Shown: positions 50,906-60,543, counted from the stretch's first letter. The stretch is DNA of 64,000 nt from Flavicella marina (GCF_009193215.1 NZ_VYVA01000001.1:992001-1056000), one strand, 5' to 3'. Numbers and translations: made by a program. The notes: a model not told the origin generated them from the letters alone.

Positions 50906-52201
50906 ATGAAAAGTACATTACTAAAACTTATGTTTTTTTCTCTGGCAGCAACATTCTTTCAAAGTTGCCAAGAAAAAACACAAAAAAACTCTAATGAAGT
51001 TGCTGAGTTAAAAAAACAACTTGAAAAAGCGAATGATCTGATTAAAGAATATCAAGATAGCTCGCGCATTATTCCGTTAAATAAAAAGGATCCAACTTTA
51101 GATATTTGGAATACATTTAGAGACGATTTACAAAAAGGTCGTGATCCTGGGCTAATAAATATTCAACGTTTTTATGGTGGTACACAGCCTATGGCAATGC
51201 CTACTTTCTTTCAGGCACCTATTGCTTTAACGCCTGAGGATTTAAAAGCAGGAGACGCAGATGTTGCCATTTTTGGAGGCTTAACTGATATGAGTTCTGG
51301 ATTCAGAGGGGCATCCTCAGCTCCAAATGTAATTCGATCTAACACGTATGAATATGTACCTTGGGGTTCATTTGGTGCTTCACACATGGAAACCATGGTA
51401 AACCCTTTAACAGAGCTAACAATTGCAGATTATGGAAATGCTCCTGTTGATCCGTTAAGTACAGAACGATCAGTGCATGCCATTAGAGATTTTGTCAAAC
51501 AAGTAGCTAGCGTTACCAGAAAAGATGGCACCCATGTAATCCCAATTATTGTAGGTGGTGATCACGCTCTAATGTATCCTGATGTTGCAGGTCTAGTTGA
51601 TGTATATGGAAAAGGAAACGTAGGTGTTATACACTTTGACTCTCATTACGATGCCTCTAAAAATATGATGGGCCACTTAATTTCTCATGGTCAGCCGGTT
51701 TACAGACTTATTAGTGAAGGACTTGTTCCAGGTAAAAATTTCATTCAAATTGGATTGCATGGGTATTACCCAGACAAGGAGTCTTTTGAGTGGATGAGAG
51801 AGCAAGGATTTAGATACCACACCATGAATGAAATTGACAAGCGCGGTTGGGATGCGGTATTAGAAGATGCTATCCAAGAAGCAAAAGATGGTCCAAAATA
51901 TCTTTTTGTCAGCTTTGATATTGATGTTATAGATCCGTCATTTACGCCAGGTACTGGAACACCTGAACCAGGAGGTATTACGAATAGACAAGCCTTTAAC
52001 ATTGTAAGAAGGCTTTGTGCTGAAAGTAATGTTGTAGGTTTCGAATTGGTAGAATTTCTACCTTATAAAGATCCAGGTTACACCACAGCGCTGAATTGCA
52101 ATAGAATTTTAAGAGAGGCTCTTACTGGTATGGCCATGCGCAAAAAGGGAATAACATCGAAAAATTACCGAAGTGAACTTACCGAAGACGATGGTATTTA
52201 A
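50906..52201 (+). CDS. Secreted lipoprotein of the arginase/agmatinase (ureohydrolase) family
   Basis: A 431-residue ureohydrolase with an export signal. The signal ends FFQSC (lipid-modified Cys), followed by a coiled-coil-like tether (SNEVAELKKQLEKANDLIKE, about 28-48). The catalytic domain holds all metal-ligand motifs: GGDH (IIVGGDHALMYP), D-x-H-x-D (HFDSHYDAS) and D-x-D-x2-D (SFDIDVIDPS), then the family signature TPGTGTPEPGG. A binuclear Mn or Ni site is thus expected, acting outside the cytoplasm. The substrate may be agmatine, guanidine or another guanidino compound; none is proven. The PPIase gene follows after 14 bp. Confidence 0.88.
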   Translation: MKSTLLKLMFFSLAATFFQSCQEKTQKNSNEVAELKKQLEKANDLIKEYQDSSRIIPLNKKDPTLDIWNTFRDDLQKGRDPGLINIQRFYGGTQPMAMPTFFQAPIALTPEDLKAGDADVAIFGGLTDMSSGFRGASSAPNVIRSNTYEYVPWGSFGASHMETMVNPLTELTIADYGNAPVDPLSTERSVHAIRDFVKQVASVTRKDGTHVIPIIVGGDHALMYPDVAGLVDVYGKGNVGVIHFDSHYDASKNMMGHLISHGQPVYRLISEGLVPGKNFIQIGLHGYYPDKESFEWMREQGFRYHTMNEIDKRGWDAVLEDAIQEAKDGPKYLFVSFDIDVIDPSFTPGTGTPEPGGITNRQAFNIVRRLCAESNVVGFELVEFLPYKDPGYTTALNCNRILREALTGMAMRKKGITSKNYRSELTEDDGI

Positions 52202-52215
52202 TTTCTCGTAACTAA

Positions 52216-53022
52216 ATGAACAAATTTTTAAAAAACCCTTTATGGCTTTTTTTAGCCATAGGGGTTCTTCTTTTTACAGTAGATTATTTCATGTCTTCCG
52301 CCAAAGCGGAAAAGCAACTCATCAGCTTAACAGAACGAGATATAGATAAAATAATCGATACGTATGCAGGGGCCAATGGTGTTAAGCCAGACAGCATCAC
52401 TCTACAAAAGCTTATTCAATTAGATATTGAAAATAGGCTTCTTTATGATTTAGGTATGGAATTGGGTCTTGACAAAAATGACCTATTGGTAAGAGATCGT
52501 GTTGCCCAACTTACAGAGCAATATGTGTTGGCTGGTGCCGATTTAAGTGATCCTGGAGATGATGTTTTACAACTATACCTTAAAGAAAATAAGGACCAAT
52601 TCATTATTCCGGCTTATTATGAATTTAACCAATACTTTTTTGGCAATGACGAAAAAAAAGCTTCTCAACAAGCATTTTTTTTAAATTCAGAACGGGGTAT
52701 TGAAGGCTTTAGAAATGAAGATGTACCTGTTAGGCAAAAAGGCAACATAAATAGAATTGCTGAACTATTCGGGGTATTGTTTGCTGGTGAACTGAATACG
52801 CATCAAGCGAATTGGATTGGCGTACTTAAATCGAATTTTGGTTATCATGTAGTACAAGTTCAGTACTATTCATCGCCTCATGATATAGATATAAAGAATA
52901 TTGAAGAACGATTCATTGTCTTAAACAACTGGCGAAAACACAAACAGCAGGCATTTCTTGAAAACAAATTGGATGTCATTAAATCGTCATATACTATCCA
53001 AGTAGAAAATTTCAGTAATTGA
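52216..53022 (+). CDS. Membrane-anchored parvulin-like peptidyl-prolyl isomerase
   Basis: A 268-residue protein with one N-terminal membrane helix (about 8-27) that leaves the rest outside the cytoplasm. A helical chaperone-like region (about 35-125) is followed by a divergent parvulin domain (about 130-240) ending ANWIGVLKSNFGYHVVQV, the hallmark last strand. Such proteins help periplasmic clients fold. It lies 14 bp after the ureohydrolase and just before a HupE/UreJ gene; I recall similar isomerase-HupE neighbours in other marine bacteria. Isomerase activity is not assured, because catalytic-core residues are weakly kept. Confidence 0.75.
   Translation: MNKFLKNPLWLFLAIGVLLFTVDYFMSSAKAEKQLISLTERDIDKIIDTYAGANGVKPDSITLQKLIQLDIENRLLYDLGMELGLDKNDLLVRDRVAQLTEQYVLAGADLSDPGDDVLQLYLKENKDQFIIPAYYEFNQYFFGNDEKKASQQAFFLNSERGIEGFRNEDVPVRQKGNINRIAELFGVLFAGELNTHQANWIGVLKSNFGYHVVQVQYYSSPHDIDIKNIEERFIVLNNWRKHKQQAFLENKLDVIKSSYTIQVENFSN
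52296..52311. repeat. Small palindrome TTCCGCCAAAGCGGAA inside the isomerase gene
   Basis: A perfect 6-bp inverted repeat with a CAAA centre, coding for SAKAE just after the membrane helix. It resembles short palindromes scattered through some Flavobacteriaceae genomes, but only this copy is present in the window. Confidence 0.3.
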
Positions 53023-53024
53023 AT

Positions 53025-53972
53025 ATGAGAAAATATCTGCTGTGCTTAATGTTCTTCAGCCTAATAAGTAGTGTTCTTTTTGCTCACGAAAAAACACCTG
53101 TATCGCTACAAGTCAAGGTCGATGGAGAAACAACTGAAATTTGTTTTAAAAGTCCTATTTTACGTAATGGCAAAAGTGCAATTGACATCCAAATACCTTC
53201 GGCCTGGCACATAGTTTCATTTCATGTTTCAGAAATTGATAACGTAGAAATTACCGATATAAGAATTGAAACACCCAGTTTTGACAAACCCATTGTATTT
53301 GAACGCCAAACAGGCATAAAGTCTGATTTGATTATAAACTTAAGTTACAATGGACAAATCAGCACTGAAATTCTTGAATTAAAAGCAACATCCTGGTACG
53401 TAAAGCAAGCGAGTTCGTTTGATACATTTATAGAGTTTATTACACTAGGTTTCAAGCATATTCTCATTGGAGCAGACCACCTGCTATTTGTTTTAGCATT
53501 ATTTTTCTTGGTAAGTGGTCGTAAATTACTCTGGGCTATCACATCTTTTACCTTGGCACATAGCCTAACTTTGGCACTTTCTTCGTTTCATGTAATCAAT
53601 CTCAATACGCAAGTTGTAGAAGCGCTTATTGCGTTCAGTATTCTTTTATTAGGTGTAGAGTTGCTCGAAGGAAACAAGAAAAACAAAGGACTTATTGTCA
53701 TGACCTTTGTTTTCGGCTTACTTCATGGACTTGGTTTTGCCAATGTACTTTTCGGCATAGGTATGCCCAAAACTCAAATACCCATTTCACTTTTTGCATT
53801 TAATTTAGGCGTGGAGTTCGGCCAAATTGCCTTTATATTATCAGTTTTCTTTCTTTACAAGATTATTACCAAATTTGTAGAAAAACGAAAAGTTGCTGTA
53901 GCAGCAGCAATGATCATAGGCAGTATGGGAGCCTTTTGGTTTATTGATAGAACTTATTCAATTTTTTTTTGA
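53025..53972 (+). CDS. HupE/UreJ-family membrane permease
   Basis: A 315-residue protein with a signal peptide (1-20, ending LFAHE), an extracytoplasmic beta domain (about 22-125), then about six membrane helices. The HupE motif is clear: GFKHILIGADHLLFVLAL, followed by TLAHSLTLALSS and GLLHGLGFA, with His and Asp positions known to matter for nickel in HupE. I take the ATG at 53025; an in-frame TTG two codons earlier overlaps the isomerase stop. Family members are predicted metal, mainly nickel, permeases. Its place after a ureohydrolase suggests metal supply to that enzyme. Confidence 0.85.
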   Translation: MRKYLLCLMFFSLISSVLFAHEKTPVSLQVKVDGETTEICFKSPILRNGKSAIDIQIPSAWHIVSFHVSEIDNVEITDIRIETPSFDKPIVFERQTGIKSDLIINLSYNGQISTEILELKATSWYVKQASSFDTFIEFITLGFKHILIGADHLLFVLALFFLVSGRKLLWAITSFTLAHSLTLALSSFHVINLNTQVVEALIAFSILLLGVELLEGNKKNKGLIVMTFVFGLLHGLGFANVLFGIGMPKTQIPISLFAFNLGVEFGQIAFILSVFFLYKIITKFVEKRKVAVAAAMIIGSMGAFWFIDRTYSIFF

Positions 53973-54004
53973 TAAAGGTAGGTGATTAATTTACCTTTTT
54001 TATC
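53973..54004. terminator. Hairpin between convergent HupE and nuclease genes
   Basis: AAAGGTA (53985 side) and TACCTTT form a stem within ATAAAGGTAGGTGATTAAT; T runs lie on both sides. The nuclease stop codon falls inside it. Confidence 0.5.
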
Positions 54005-55026
54005 AAATAAATATAGACCGGGTAATGATCACTATAGCCATTGGTGAAAGCTCCATTTGAAAAACTTCTAAAGGGGTAGTTTTTATATTTTCCGGATTGC
54101 TGCGTTAAATATTGAGGATTGTAAATGTATGCTTTGTAAAACGAAAGCGTTTCCTTTTTTTTAGAGAGAAAATTGCCATTCAGTAATATTTGATCGAACA
54201 GATGAATATTATCACGATATCCCAAAGTACCAAGGCCTTTTTTATACAATATTTCATAGGGGTTAAAAAAGGTAGTGTCTGTCACTTTTTTCATGTTTTT
54301 TTCTGCTTGTAATACTTTTTTCAGGCTCGAATTTGTTGGGTTGTCGTTCAAATCTCCCATCAAAATAATTTTAGAATTGGAGTCGCTCTGTAAAAGGCTA
54401 TCGCAAATTTTTTTATTTAAAAAAGCAGCTTTTTCTCGCAGTGAATTGCTTTTTTTCTCTCCGCCACGACGGGAAGGCCAGTGATTAACAACAACATGAA
54501 TCAATTCGTTTTCTAAATATCCTGAAACTAGTAACTGGTCTCTGGTGTAAATTCGATAGCCGTTTTCAGACCATAATTTGAGTTCGTATGTGCTATGATG
54601 TATGGGGATAAATTTTTGTTTGTTGTATAACAAAGCAACATCAATACCTCTTTTGTCTGGAGAATTATGATGCACAATTTCATAAGGAAAATCAGCTAAT
54701 TTTTCTGAAGCTATCAAGTCTTCAAGGACCGCTCGGTTTTCTATTTCTGCCACACCAATTATTGAGGGCGGAGCTTGAGTTTTTTCTGTTCCGATTTCTG
54801 AAATAACTCGAGACAGGTTATTTATTTTTTGCCAATAGACAGAAGAGCGATTGTTTTTTATTTCAAAAATAGGACTGGCTTCGTCGTTGGTATTTGGCTC
54901 GTTTATCGTATCAAATAAATTCTCAAGATTGTAAAAAGCGACGGTATGAATTTTATAAGTATGCCCTTGACTGAATGTTAGAAAACAAACAAAAACCATC
55001 AAAAGGGTAGCCGTTTTCAATTTCAT
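53986..55026 (-). CDS. Secreted endonuclease/exonuclease/phosphatase family protein
   Basis: A DNase I-fold hydrolase of 346 residues with a signal peptide (about 1-20, MKLKTATLLMVFVCFLTFSQ). Motifs: FYNLENLFDT, GVAEIENRAVL (metal-binding Glu), DKRGIDVALLY, VNHWPSRRGG, LMGDLNDNPTNSS (catalytic Asp/Asn) and GYSDHYPVYIYL (catalytic Asp-His). All key residues of the fold are present. It is divergent from the TonB receptor and a paralogue of the nuclease at 60576. Export plus the neighbouring receptor suggests degradation of external nucleic acid. A phosphodiesterase on another substrate remains possible. Confidence 0.88.
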   Translation of the reverse strand: MKLKTATLLMVFVCFLTFSQGHTYKIHTVAFYNLENLFDTINEPNTNDEASPIFEIKNNRSSVYWQKINNLSRVISEIGTEKTQAPPSIIGVAEIENRAVLEDLIASEKLADFPYEIVHHNSPDKRGIDVALLYNKQKFIPIHHSTYELKLWSENGYRIYTRDQLLVSGYLENELIHVVVNHWPSRRGGEKKSNSLREKAAFLNKKICDSLLQSDSNSKIILMGDLNDNPTNSSLKKVLQAEKNMKKVTDTTFFNPYEILYKKGLGTLGYRDNIHLFDQILLNGNFLSKKKETLSFYKAYIYNPQYLTQQSGKYKNYPFRSFSNGAFTNGYSDHYPVYIYLIKKVN

Positions 55027-55087
55027 AGTTTTTATTTAAAAGTAGTATATTTTTTGTAACTTACTAGTGCTATGAGTTTTATTTGTT

Positions 55088-57853
55088 ATGAAAAAGAAAA
55101 CAACTTCACGTATTTGTGAGGTGGTTTGTTGTTGTTTTATATCCATCTTGTTTGTTGAAATTCAAGCTCAAAACAAAGTAGTTTTGAGTGGTAAAATTGT
55201 GAAAGCAACTTCGAATACTCCTCTTGAAAATGTTTTGGTTTCAGTAAAGACGAATCCTAATATTTTCACTTATTCTAACCAAAAGGGTTACTTCTCTTTT
55301 GAAGTACCGGTCAATGCCATGCTTCATTTTTATACTGAAGGGTATGTAACGCAAGATTTTTCATTAAGTAATATCAGCAATGAAGAATTTTACCTTGGAA
55401 CAATTGCGTTGTATGAAAAAAACAAACAAGAGATTTATGCCAATACATTGGTTTTATCGGATGATGAAATTGTAGATAATGATATTGGAGGGGCAAATGC
55501 TATTACGGGTTTGCTACAATCTTCGAAAGATGTTTTTATACGAACGGCAGCATTTAATTTCGGACAAGCACGATTTAAAATTAGGGGGTATGACAGTCGA
55601 GAAGGTGCGGTGTTGTTTAACTCGATTCGAATGAATAAAATTCAAACAGGGCGACCACAGTGGAGCAATTGGGGAGGGTTGAATGATGTGTTGAGAAATC
55701 TATCTTTTACAAATGGAATAGTACCTACCGAAACAAATTTTGGCTCAGTACTCGGCACAACCAATTTTAAAACCAATGCTTCAGAATACAGGCCAGGATC
55801 TAATTTTTCTATCGCAGGCAGTAATGGTAGTTATCGAGGTAGAATCATGGCGTCTCATTTTACTGGAGTTTTAAAGAATGATTGGGCTTTTGCTTTTTCC
55901 TTATCTAGTAGGTTTGCTAAAGAAGCTTCTAGAGAAGGCAGTAGCTACGACGCATATTCGGCCTTTTTGTCTGCAGAAAAAATACTCAATGCGCAACACA
56001 GAATTAATTTTACAGCGGTGTTTGCGTATAATCAAAGAGGAAAATCTTCAGCGAACACACAAGAAGTAATTGATTTGAAAGGAGTGGAGTACAATTCATA
56101 TTGGGGGTATCAAAATGGCAATCAACGAAATTCAAGAGTTCAGACTGTGAATGAGCCATTCTTCCAGGTGAACCATTATTGGGAAATTACACAAAATACA
56201 AGAATACATACGGCGGCTATGTTTCAAATCGGTTCCATAAGCGCCAGCAGGTTAGGTTTTTCGAATGTAAACAGTCCTGATCCCAGTTACTATAAATATT
56301 TACCTAGTTACCAACTGCAGTTTGAAAATTTCGAAGCAGCTTACTTAACCGAACAAGACTTCAAAAATAATGGGCAAATAGATTGGTATTCTTTGTACGC
56401 TAGCAATAGTCTTACCAATACATCGGGTTATTATTTGTATAAAGATAAAGTTGATGATATGCAATTTTCTATGCGAACGAACTACCATCAATCAATTTCT
56501 AAAAGAATGAATATCGATGCTGCCTTAGGCTTTCGAAGATTGAAAAGTCATAATTATGCGAAAGTATTAGATGATTTGGGGGGATCAAGTTTTCTTGACA
56601 TCGATGGTTTTGAATATGGCGATGCCGCGCAATCAGATTTAAATAATCGCGATAGAAAAATTGGGGTAGGAGATGCTTTTTCGTACAATTATGAAATTGA
56701 TTTTTTAGAGGCAACCGCTTTCTTTCAGTTTCGATATGCTTTGAAAAAAATGGAAGTCGTTTCAGGTTTCGAATATGCATATACAACCTATCAAAGGAAT
56801 GGAATGTATAAAAACGGGCGTTATCCAGAAACCTCTTTTGGAGTTTCGAATTTGTTGCCTTTTCATACATTCAGTTTTAAATCTAATGGGGTATATAAAT
56901 TTTCAGGAAGACATGCTATTTATGCCAACATTGCTTTTATCTCTCGACCTCCGGTCTTAAAAAATATATATGCCAACATTCGTTTTAGTTCTATTGAGAA
57001 TCTTACGATAAAAAGTGAAAAAATCAACACCATAGATGTCAGTTATCAATACAGATCTCCAAAGCTAAAAACCAGAGCTACTTTGTATTATACTTTATTT
57101 AAAGACGCGAGTGAAACTTCGTTTTTTTATGCCGAAGGATTGCGAGGGAATCATGCTGATTTTGTGGCACAAACGGTAACCGGAATCAATAAAAGACATG
57201 TAGGTTTGGAATTTGGATTGGATTATGAAATAAATTCAGAATTTTCAGTTTCAGGTGTCATGGCACTTGGTTCTTTTACTTATAATAACAATCCCAATTT
57301 AAATGTAGAATCTGATTTGTTTGATCGTAATGAAAGTGATTTCGGTTCGGTTTATTGGGAAGGAAAAAAAATAGGAGGTACACCACAAAGAGCTTACTCC
57401 ATAGGTTTGAATTACAGAAATCCTTCTTATTGGTGGATAGGTTTAAATGGAAATGTGTTAACGCATCATTATTTGTCAATTTCTCCCATATTGAGAACAT
57501 CAAATTTTTATTTAGACGAAGACAAGGTTCCTTTTTTAAACCCTGCAACAAATCAACCGGTAAAAAAATCTGACGTAGAATCACTTTTAAAACAAGAACG
57601 TTTTAAAAATTTGTTTTTGCTAAATGCAGTGGGTGGAAAATCTTGGAAGTTTAATACCCATTATCTGGGCTTGTTTTTAAGTATAAATAATTTGCTAGGT
57701 GTTGTGTACAAAACAGGTGGTTACGAGCAAGCTCGAAATGCGAATTATCAAGAGCTATCTGCAGAAAAACAATTGAATACACCGTTATTTGGGCCGAAAT
57801 ATTGGTATCAAAATGGATCCAGTTACTATGTGATTTTGTCTTATAGAATTTAA
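55088..57853 (+). CDS. TonB-dependent receptor of the nuclease locus
   Basis: A 921-residue outer-membrane transporter. The signal peptide (about 1-28) includes an odd cysteine run (CEVVCCCF). A CarboxypepD_reg-like domain (about 32-115) leads to the plug (about 130-240, with ARFKIRGYDSREGAVLFNSIRMN and GLNDVLRN) and a barrel ending YYVILSYRI. It is followed 9 bp later by the DUF5689/lamin-tail lipoprotein and flanked by nuclease genes, suggesting uptake of nucleic-acid fragments or phosphate-rich oligomers. The substrate assignment is inference. Confidence 0.87.
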   Translation: MKKKTTSRICEVVCCCFISILFVEIQAQNKVVLSGKIVKATSNTPLENVLVSVKTNPNIFTYSNQKGYFSFEVPVNAMLHFYTEGYVTQDFSLSNISNEEFYLGTIALYEKNKQEIYANTLVLSDDEIVDNDIGGANAITGLLQSSKDVFIRTAAFNFGQARFKIRGYDSREGAVLFNSIRMNKIQTGRPQWSNWGGLNDVLRNLSFTNGIVPTETNFGSVLGTTNFKTNASEYRPGSNFSIAGSNGSYRGRIMASHFTGVLKNDWAFAFSLSSRFAKEASREGSSYDAYSAFLSAEKILNAQHRINFTAVFAYNQRGKSSANTQEVIDLKGVEYNSYWGYQNGNQRNSRVQTVNEPFFQVNHYWEITQNTRIHTAAMFQIGSISASRLGFSNVNSPDPSYYKYLPSYQLQFENFEAAYLTEQDFKNNGQIDWYSLYASNSLTNTSGYYLYKDKVDDMQFSMRTNYHQSISKRMNIDAALGFRRLKSHNYAKVLDDLGGSSFLDIDGFEYGDAAQSDLNNRDRKIGVGDAFSYNYEIDFLEATAFFQFRYALKKMEVVSGFEYAYTTYQRNGMYKNGRYPETSFGVSNLLPFHTFSFKSNGVYKFSGRHAIYANIAFISRPPVLKNIYANIRFSSIENLTIKSEKINTIDVSYQYRSPKLKTRATLYYTLFKDASETSFFYAEGLRGNHADFVAQTVTGINKRHVGLEFGLDYEINSEFSVSGVMALGSFTYNNNPNLNVESDLFDRNESDFGSVYWEGKKIGGTPQRAYSIGLNYRNPSYWWIGLNGNVLTHHYLSISPILRTSNFYLDEDKVPFLNPATNQPVKKSDVESLLKQERFKNLFLLNAVGGKSWKFNTHYLGLFLSINNLLGVVYKTGGYEQARNANYQELSAEKQLNTPLFGPKYWYQNGSSYYVILSYRI

Positions 57854-57862
57854 TATTTGGCT

Positions 57863-59899
57863 ATGAAAAAAAATCTCGTTTTCGTTTTTTTAATGTTAGT
57901 GGCATGTAACAGCAATCAACGATATTCTTTACCTGAAATTAATTGTGAGGGGACAGCTATATCAAGTACGCATACCATTGCTCAGGTAAAAGAAATGTCG
58001 GGCTTTGGAATTGAAAATTTTACAAGTGACATAATTATTTCTGGTTACGTAGTTTCAAATGATGCTTCAGGAAATATATATAAAACTTTAATTCTTCAAG
58101 ATAATTTCGAGCAACCGACTTCGGCCATTGAGATTTTAGTAGATGAAACAAATTTATACAGTGTTTTTCCTGTAGGGAGAAAAGTGTTTCTGAAATTAAA
58201 TGGATTGTCTATTGGCTACCAAAGAGGAATGTTGGTGATTGGAAAAGTTAGCAATACTACGATTGAACGAATTCCTAGAACTCAAATTTTCAATCATTTT
58301 GTAAGAGGTTGTGAAACAGAAAAAATAATTCCAAAACCAATATTGATTTCTGATATTGATGATACGTTAGTGGGTATGTATGTTTCGATACAAAATGCAC
58401 AATTTCATTCGCAAGAAATGGGTTTTTCCTTTGGCGAAATAAATGGAACCGAATCAGTAGAAAGAATAGTAGTACAATATTCTGAAGAATGTGCAGCGTT
58501 GGGTGAGATTCGGATGCCTATAAGTGGATATTCTGATTTCAAAAGAACGGATATTCCAGCTGGTAATGGAAACATAAGTGGAGTATTGACGAAGTATTTT
58601 TCTGAATACCAATTGCTGATAAACGATGTTTCCGATCTTCAATTCGATACGCAAAGGTGTGATGCTGTTGAAGTATCGCAAGCGACGATTTCTTTTGAGG
58701 CATTGAATGCGATGTATGATAATTCGATAGTTGAGCTTGGGACAGAAACCACCTATATTTTTGAAGGCTATGTGATTTCTTCTGATCAGCAAGGTAGTTT
58801 TAAGAATAGATTGGTACTACAGGATGCTGCGGAAAACCCTAAAGGAGGTTTGCAAGTAATGATAGAGAAAGAAAATAGTTTTGAAGCGTATGAAATAGGG
58901 CATCGAGTTTTTGTGAAATTAAACAGATTATACCTCGATAAAATTGATGGTGTGTTGTCAGTAGGTGTTTATAAAAACAATTCAATTGCTGAAATTAACG
59001 AAGCAGACATAGCAGAATATGTATACAATACTAGAGAACAATTTGACATAATTCCGATGCAAAAGACACTTGATGAGTTGTATCTTGATGAATTTCAAAA
59101 TATGTTGGTGTCGGTCGCAGAGGTACAGTTAACACCCAATGAATTAGGGAAAGCTTTTGCATATTATTCAGGTACAGAAAATGCTACTCGATATTTAATG
59201 CATTGTAATTTTCCATATGAGTTGGCAATTGAAACCTCTGGTGAGACAACTTTTGCAAATGAAAAATTTCCTACAACAAAAGGTCAGGTAATTGGTGTTG
59301 TTTCTGGCGAGAAAGGAGCTGTAAAAATGAAATTGCGTTTTTATGAAGATGTAAAATTTCTTGAAGATTATCAAATTTGTGAACGCGAGACTCCTAAATT
59401 ATTGATTACAGAAGTTGCAGATCCTGAGAACAATATAGGTGCTAGATTTGTAGAGCTATACAATGCAGGAAACAATCCTGTTTATTTAAAAAAATGGTCA
59501 CTTAAGAAATATTTAAACGGAGCAATGATTGCTAGTGGTAGTGGAATTGATTTGTCTCAAGAAATAATTCCTTCCAAAGGTTTTTTGGTCATTGCAAATA
59601 CGGCTTTTTCTCAAGTGTTTGATCAAAATGAGAGCATTGAGACTTCATATATATCAGGAAATGGAGATGATGTGTATGTATTGTTTGACAATCAAAATCA
59701 AATTCATGATGTTTTTGGAGAAATTGGTGTCGATGGCAGTACTACAAATTGGGAATATACCGATGGGAGAGCAGTTCGAAAATTAAATGTTGCACAACCA
59801 AATGCTGTTTTTGATGTTTCAGAATGGGAAGTATATTCAAAAATCAACGGGGAATTACAATTAGCGCCTGAAAACTTCGCTCCTTTTAGTAGAAACTGA
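57863..59899 (+). CDS. DUF5689 / lamin-tail domain surface lipoprotein
   Basis: A 678-residue lipoprotein; the signal ends LMLVAC (Cys about 14). Two DUF5689 units are seen (about 25-235 and 275-500), each with the strand DIIISGYVVSNDASGNIYKT or YIFEGYVISSDQQGSFKN, an OB-like fold. A lamin-tail domain follows (about 513-630: LLITEVADPE, ARFVELYNAGN, GDDVYVLFDNQ). Lamin-tail domains often accompany secreted nucleases and may bind DNA. I use the ATG at 57863, not the TTG two codons earlier. It is the likely surface partner of the receptor before it. Confidence 0.88.
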   Translation: MKKNLVFVFLMLVACNSNQRYSLPEINCEGTAISSTHTIAQVKEMSGFGIENFTSDIIISGYVVSNDASGNIYKTLILQDNFEQPTSAIEILVDETNLYSVFPVGRKVFLKLNGLSIGYQRGMLVIGKVSNTTIERIPRTQIFNHFVRGCETEKIIPKPILISDIDDTLVGMYVSIQNAQFHSQEMGFSFGEINGTESVERIVVQYSEECAALGEIRMPISGYSDFKRTDIPAGNGNISGVLTKYFSEYQLLINDVSDLQFDTQRCDAVEVSQATISFEALNAMYDNSIVELGTETTYIFEGYVISSDQQGSFKNRLVLQDAAENPKGGLQVMIEKENSFEAYEIGHRVFVKLNRLYLDKIDGVLSVGVYKNNSIAEINEADIAEYVYNTREQFDIIPMQKTLDELYLDEFQNMLVSVAEVQLTPNELGKAFAYYSGTENATRYLMHCNFPYELAIETSGETTFANEKFPTTKGQVIGVVSGEKGAVKMKLRFYEDVKFLEDYQICERETPKLLITEVADPENNIGARFVELYNAGNNPVYLKKWSLKKYLNGAMIASGSGIDLSQEIIPSKGFLVIANTAFSQVFDQNESIETSYISGNGDDVYVLFDNQNQIHDVFGEIGVDGSTTNWEYTDGRAVRKLNVAQPNAVFDVSEWEVYSKINGELQLAPENFAPFSRN

Positions 59900-59929
59900 T
59901 GCATGTTTTTAATAAAAAATCATTGGTTC

Positions 59930-59946
59930 TTAACATGCGCTTAACA
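59930..59946 (+). promoter_or_regulatory. TTAACA-N5-TTAACA repeat pair downstream of the lipoprotein gene
   Basis: Two perfect TTAACA hexamers at an 11-bp step, as in the phosphate arrays. They lie 250 bp before the next plus-strand gene, whose own -7 is at 60170, so no target is obvious. The rest of this 296-bp gap is AT-rich and shows nothing else. Confidence 0.25.
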
Positions 59947-60169
59947 GCTCTAAAGGTTCCAAATTTTTATTTTCTCATTATTCTTTTAAAAATATACAAA
60001 AGTGAAAAATATAAACTTTTCAAATTAGGATTGTAAAAAATCTATGGTGCATTTTTGCTAATGTGTCAATGTAATATTTTGGTTAACAAAACTGGTTGCT
60101 AAAGTTCTTTTAACGCAAAGCCTAAGTTTTGTTGAAATCCTTTTTTAGATGTTTTCTTTGAAGTGAAGT

Positions 60170-60177
60170 TATCTTTG
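60170..60177 (+). promoter_or_regulatory. -7 element TATCTTTG before the small secreted protein
   Basis: Exact TAnnTTTG 18 bp before the ATG at 60196. Confidence 0.5.
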
Positions 60178-60195
60178 TAAAAGAAAATAAAAATT

Positions 60196-60534
60196 ATGAA
60201 AAAATTTATTTTAGTAATGTTCGCCCTAGTTTTAGGAACCGTTGTAACGATTGCAGCAAACCCTAAAACAATGACTGTTAAAGAAAAGTTAAGAAGTGAA
60301 ATCGAAAGATTATTAGATCATCCTAATTTTTTAGAAGACGAAACTATTATCTCAGCAAAAGTCGAGTTTTTGGTAAACAAAAATGGAGAAATTGTTGTGC
60401 TTATGGTAGATTCAGAAAATGAACGTATCAATGAATACATCAAATCAAGATTAAACTACCAATCGGTGGCAGAGTCTTCAGAGGAGATGAATAACAAAAA
60501 GTATTCGATTCCGGTAAAAGTAGTTAGAAAGTAA
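60196..60534 (+). CDS. Small secreted protein with a TonB-C-like fold
   Basis: A 112-residue protein with a signal peptide (1-21, MKKFILVMFALVLGTVVTIA). The mature part has a helix (VKEKLRSEIERLLDHPNF) and then AKVEFLVNKNGEIVVLMVDS with helix NERINEYIKSRLN, the strand-helix order of TonB C-terminal domains and of many short Bacteroidota periplasmic proteins. It has its own promoter and terminator. The function is unknown; TonB-like binding of receptors is only a suggestion. Confidence 0.7.
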   Translation: MKKFILVMFALVLGTVVTIAANPKTMTVKEKLRSEIERLLDHPNFLEDETIISAKVEFLVNKNGEIVVLMVDSENERINEYIKSRLNYQSVAESSEEMNNKKYSIPVKVVRK

Positions 60535-60543
60535 GCAATCCTT

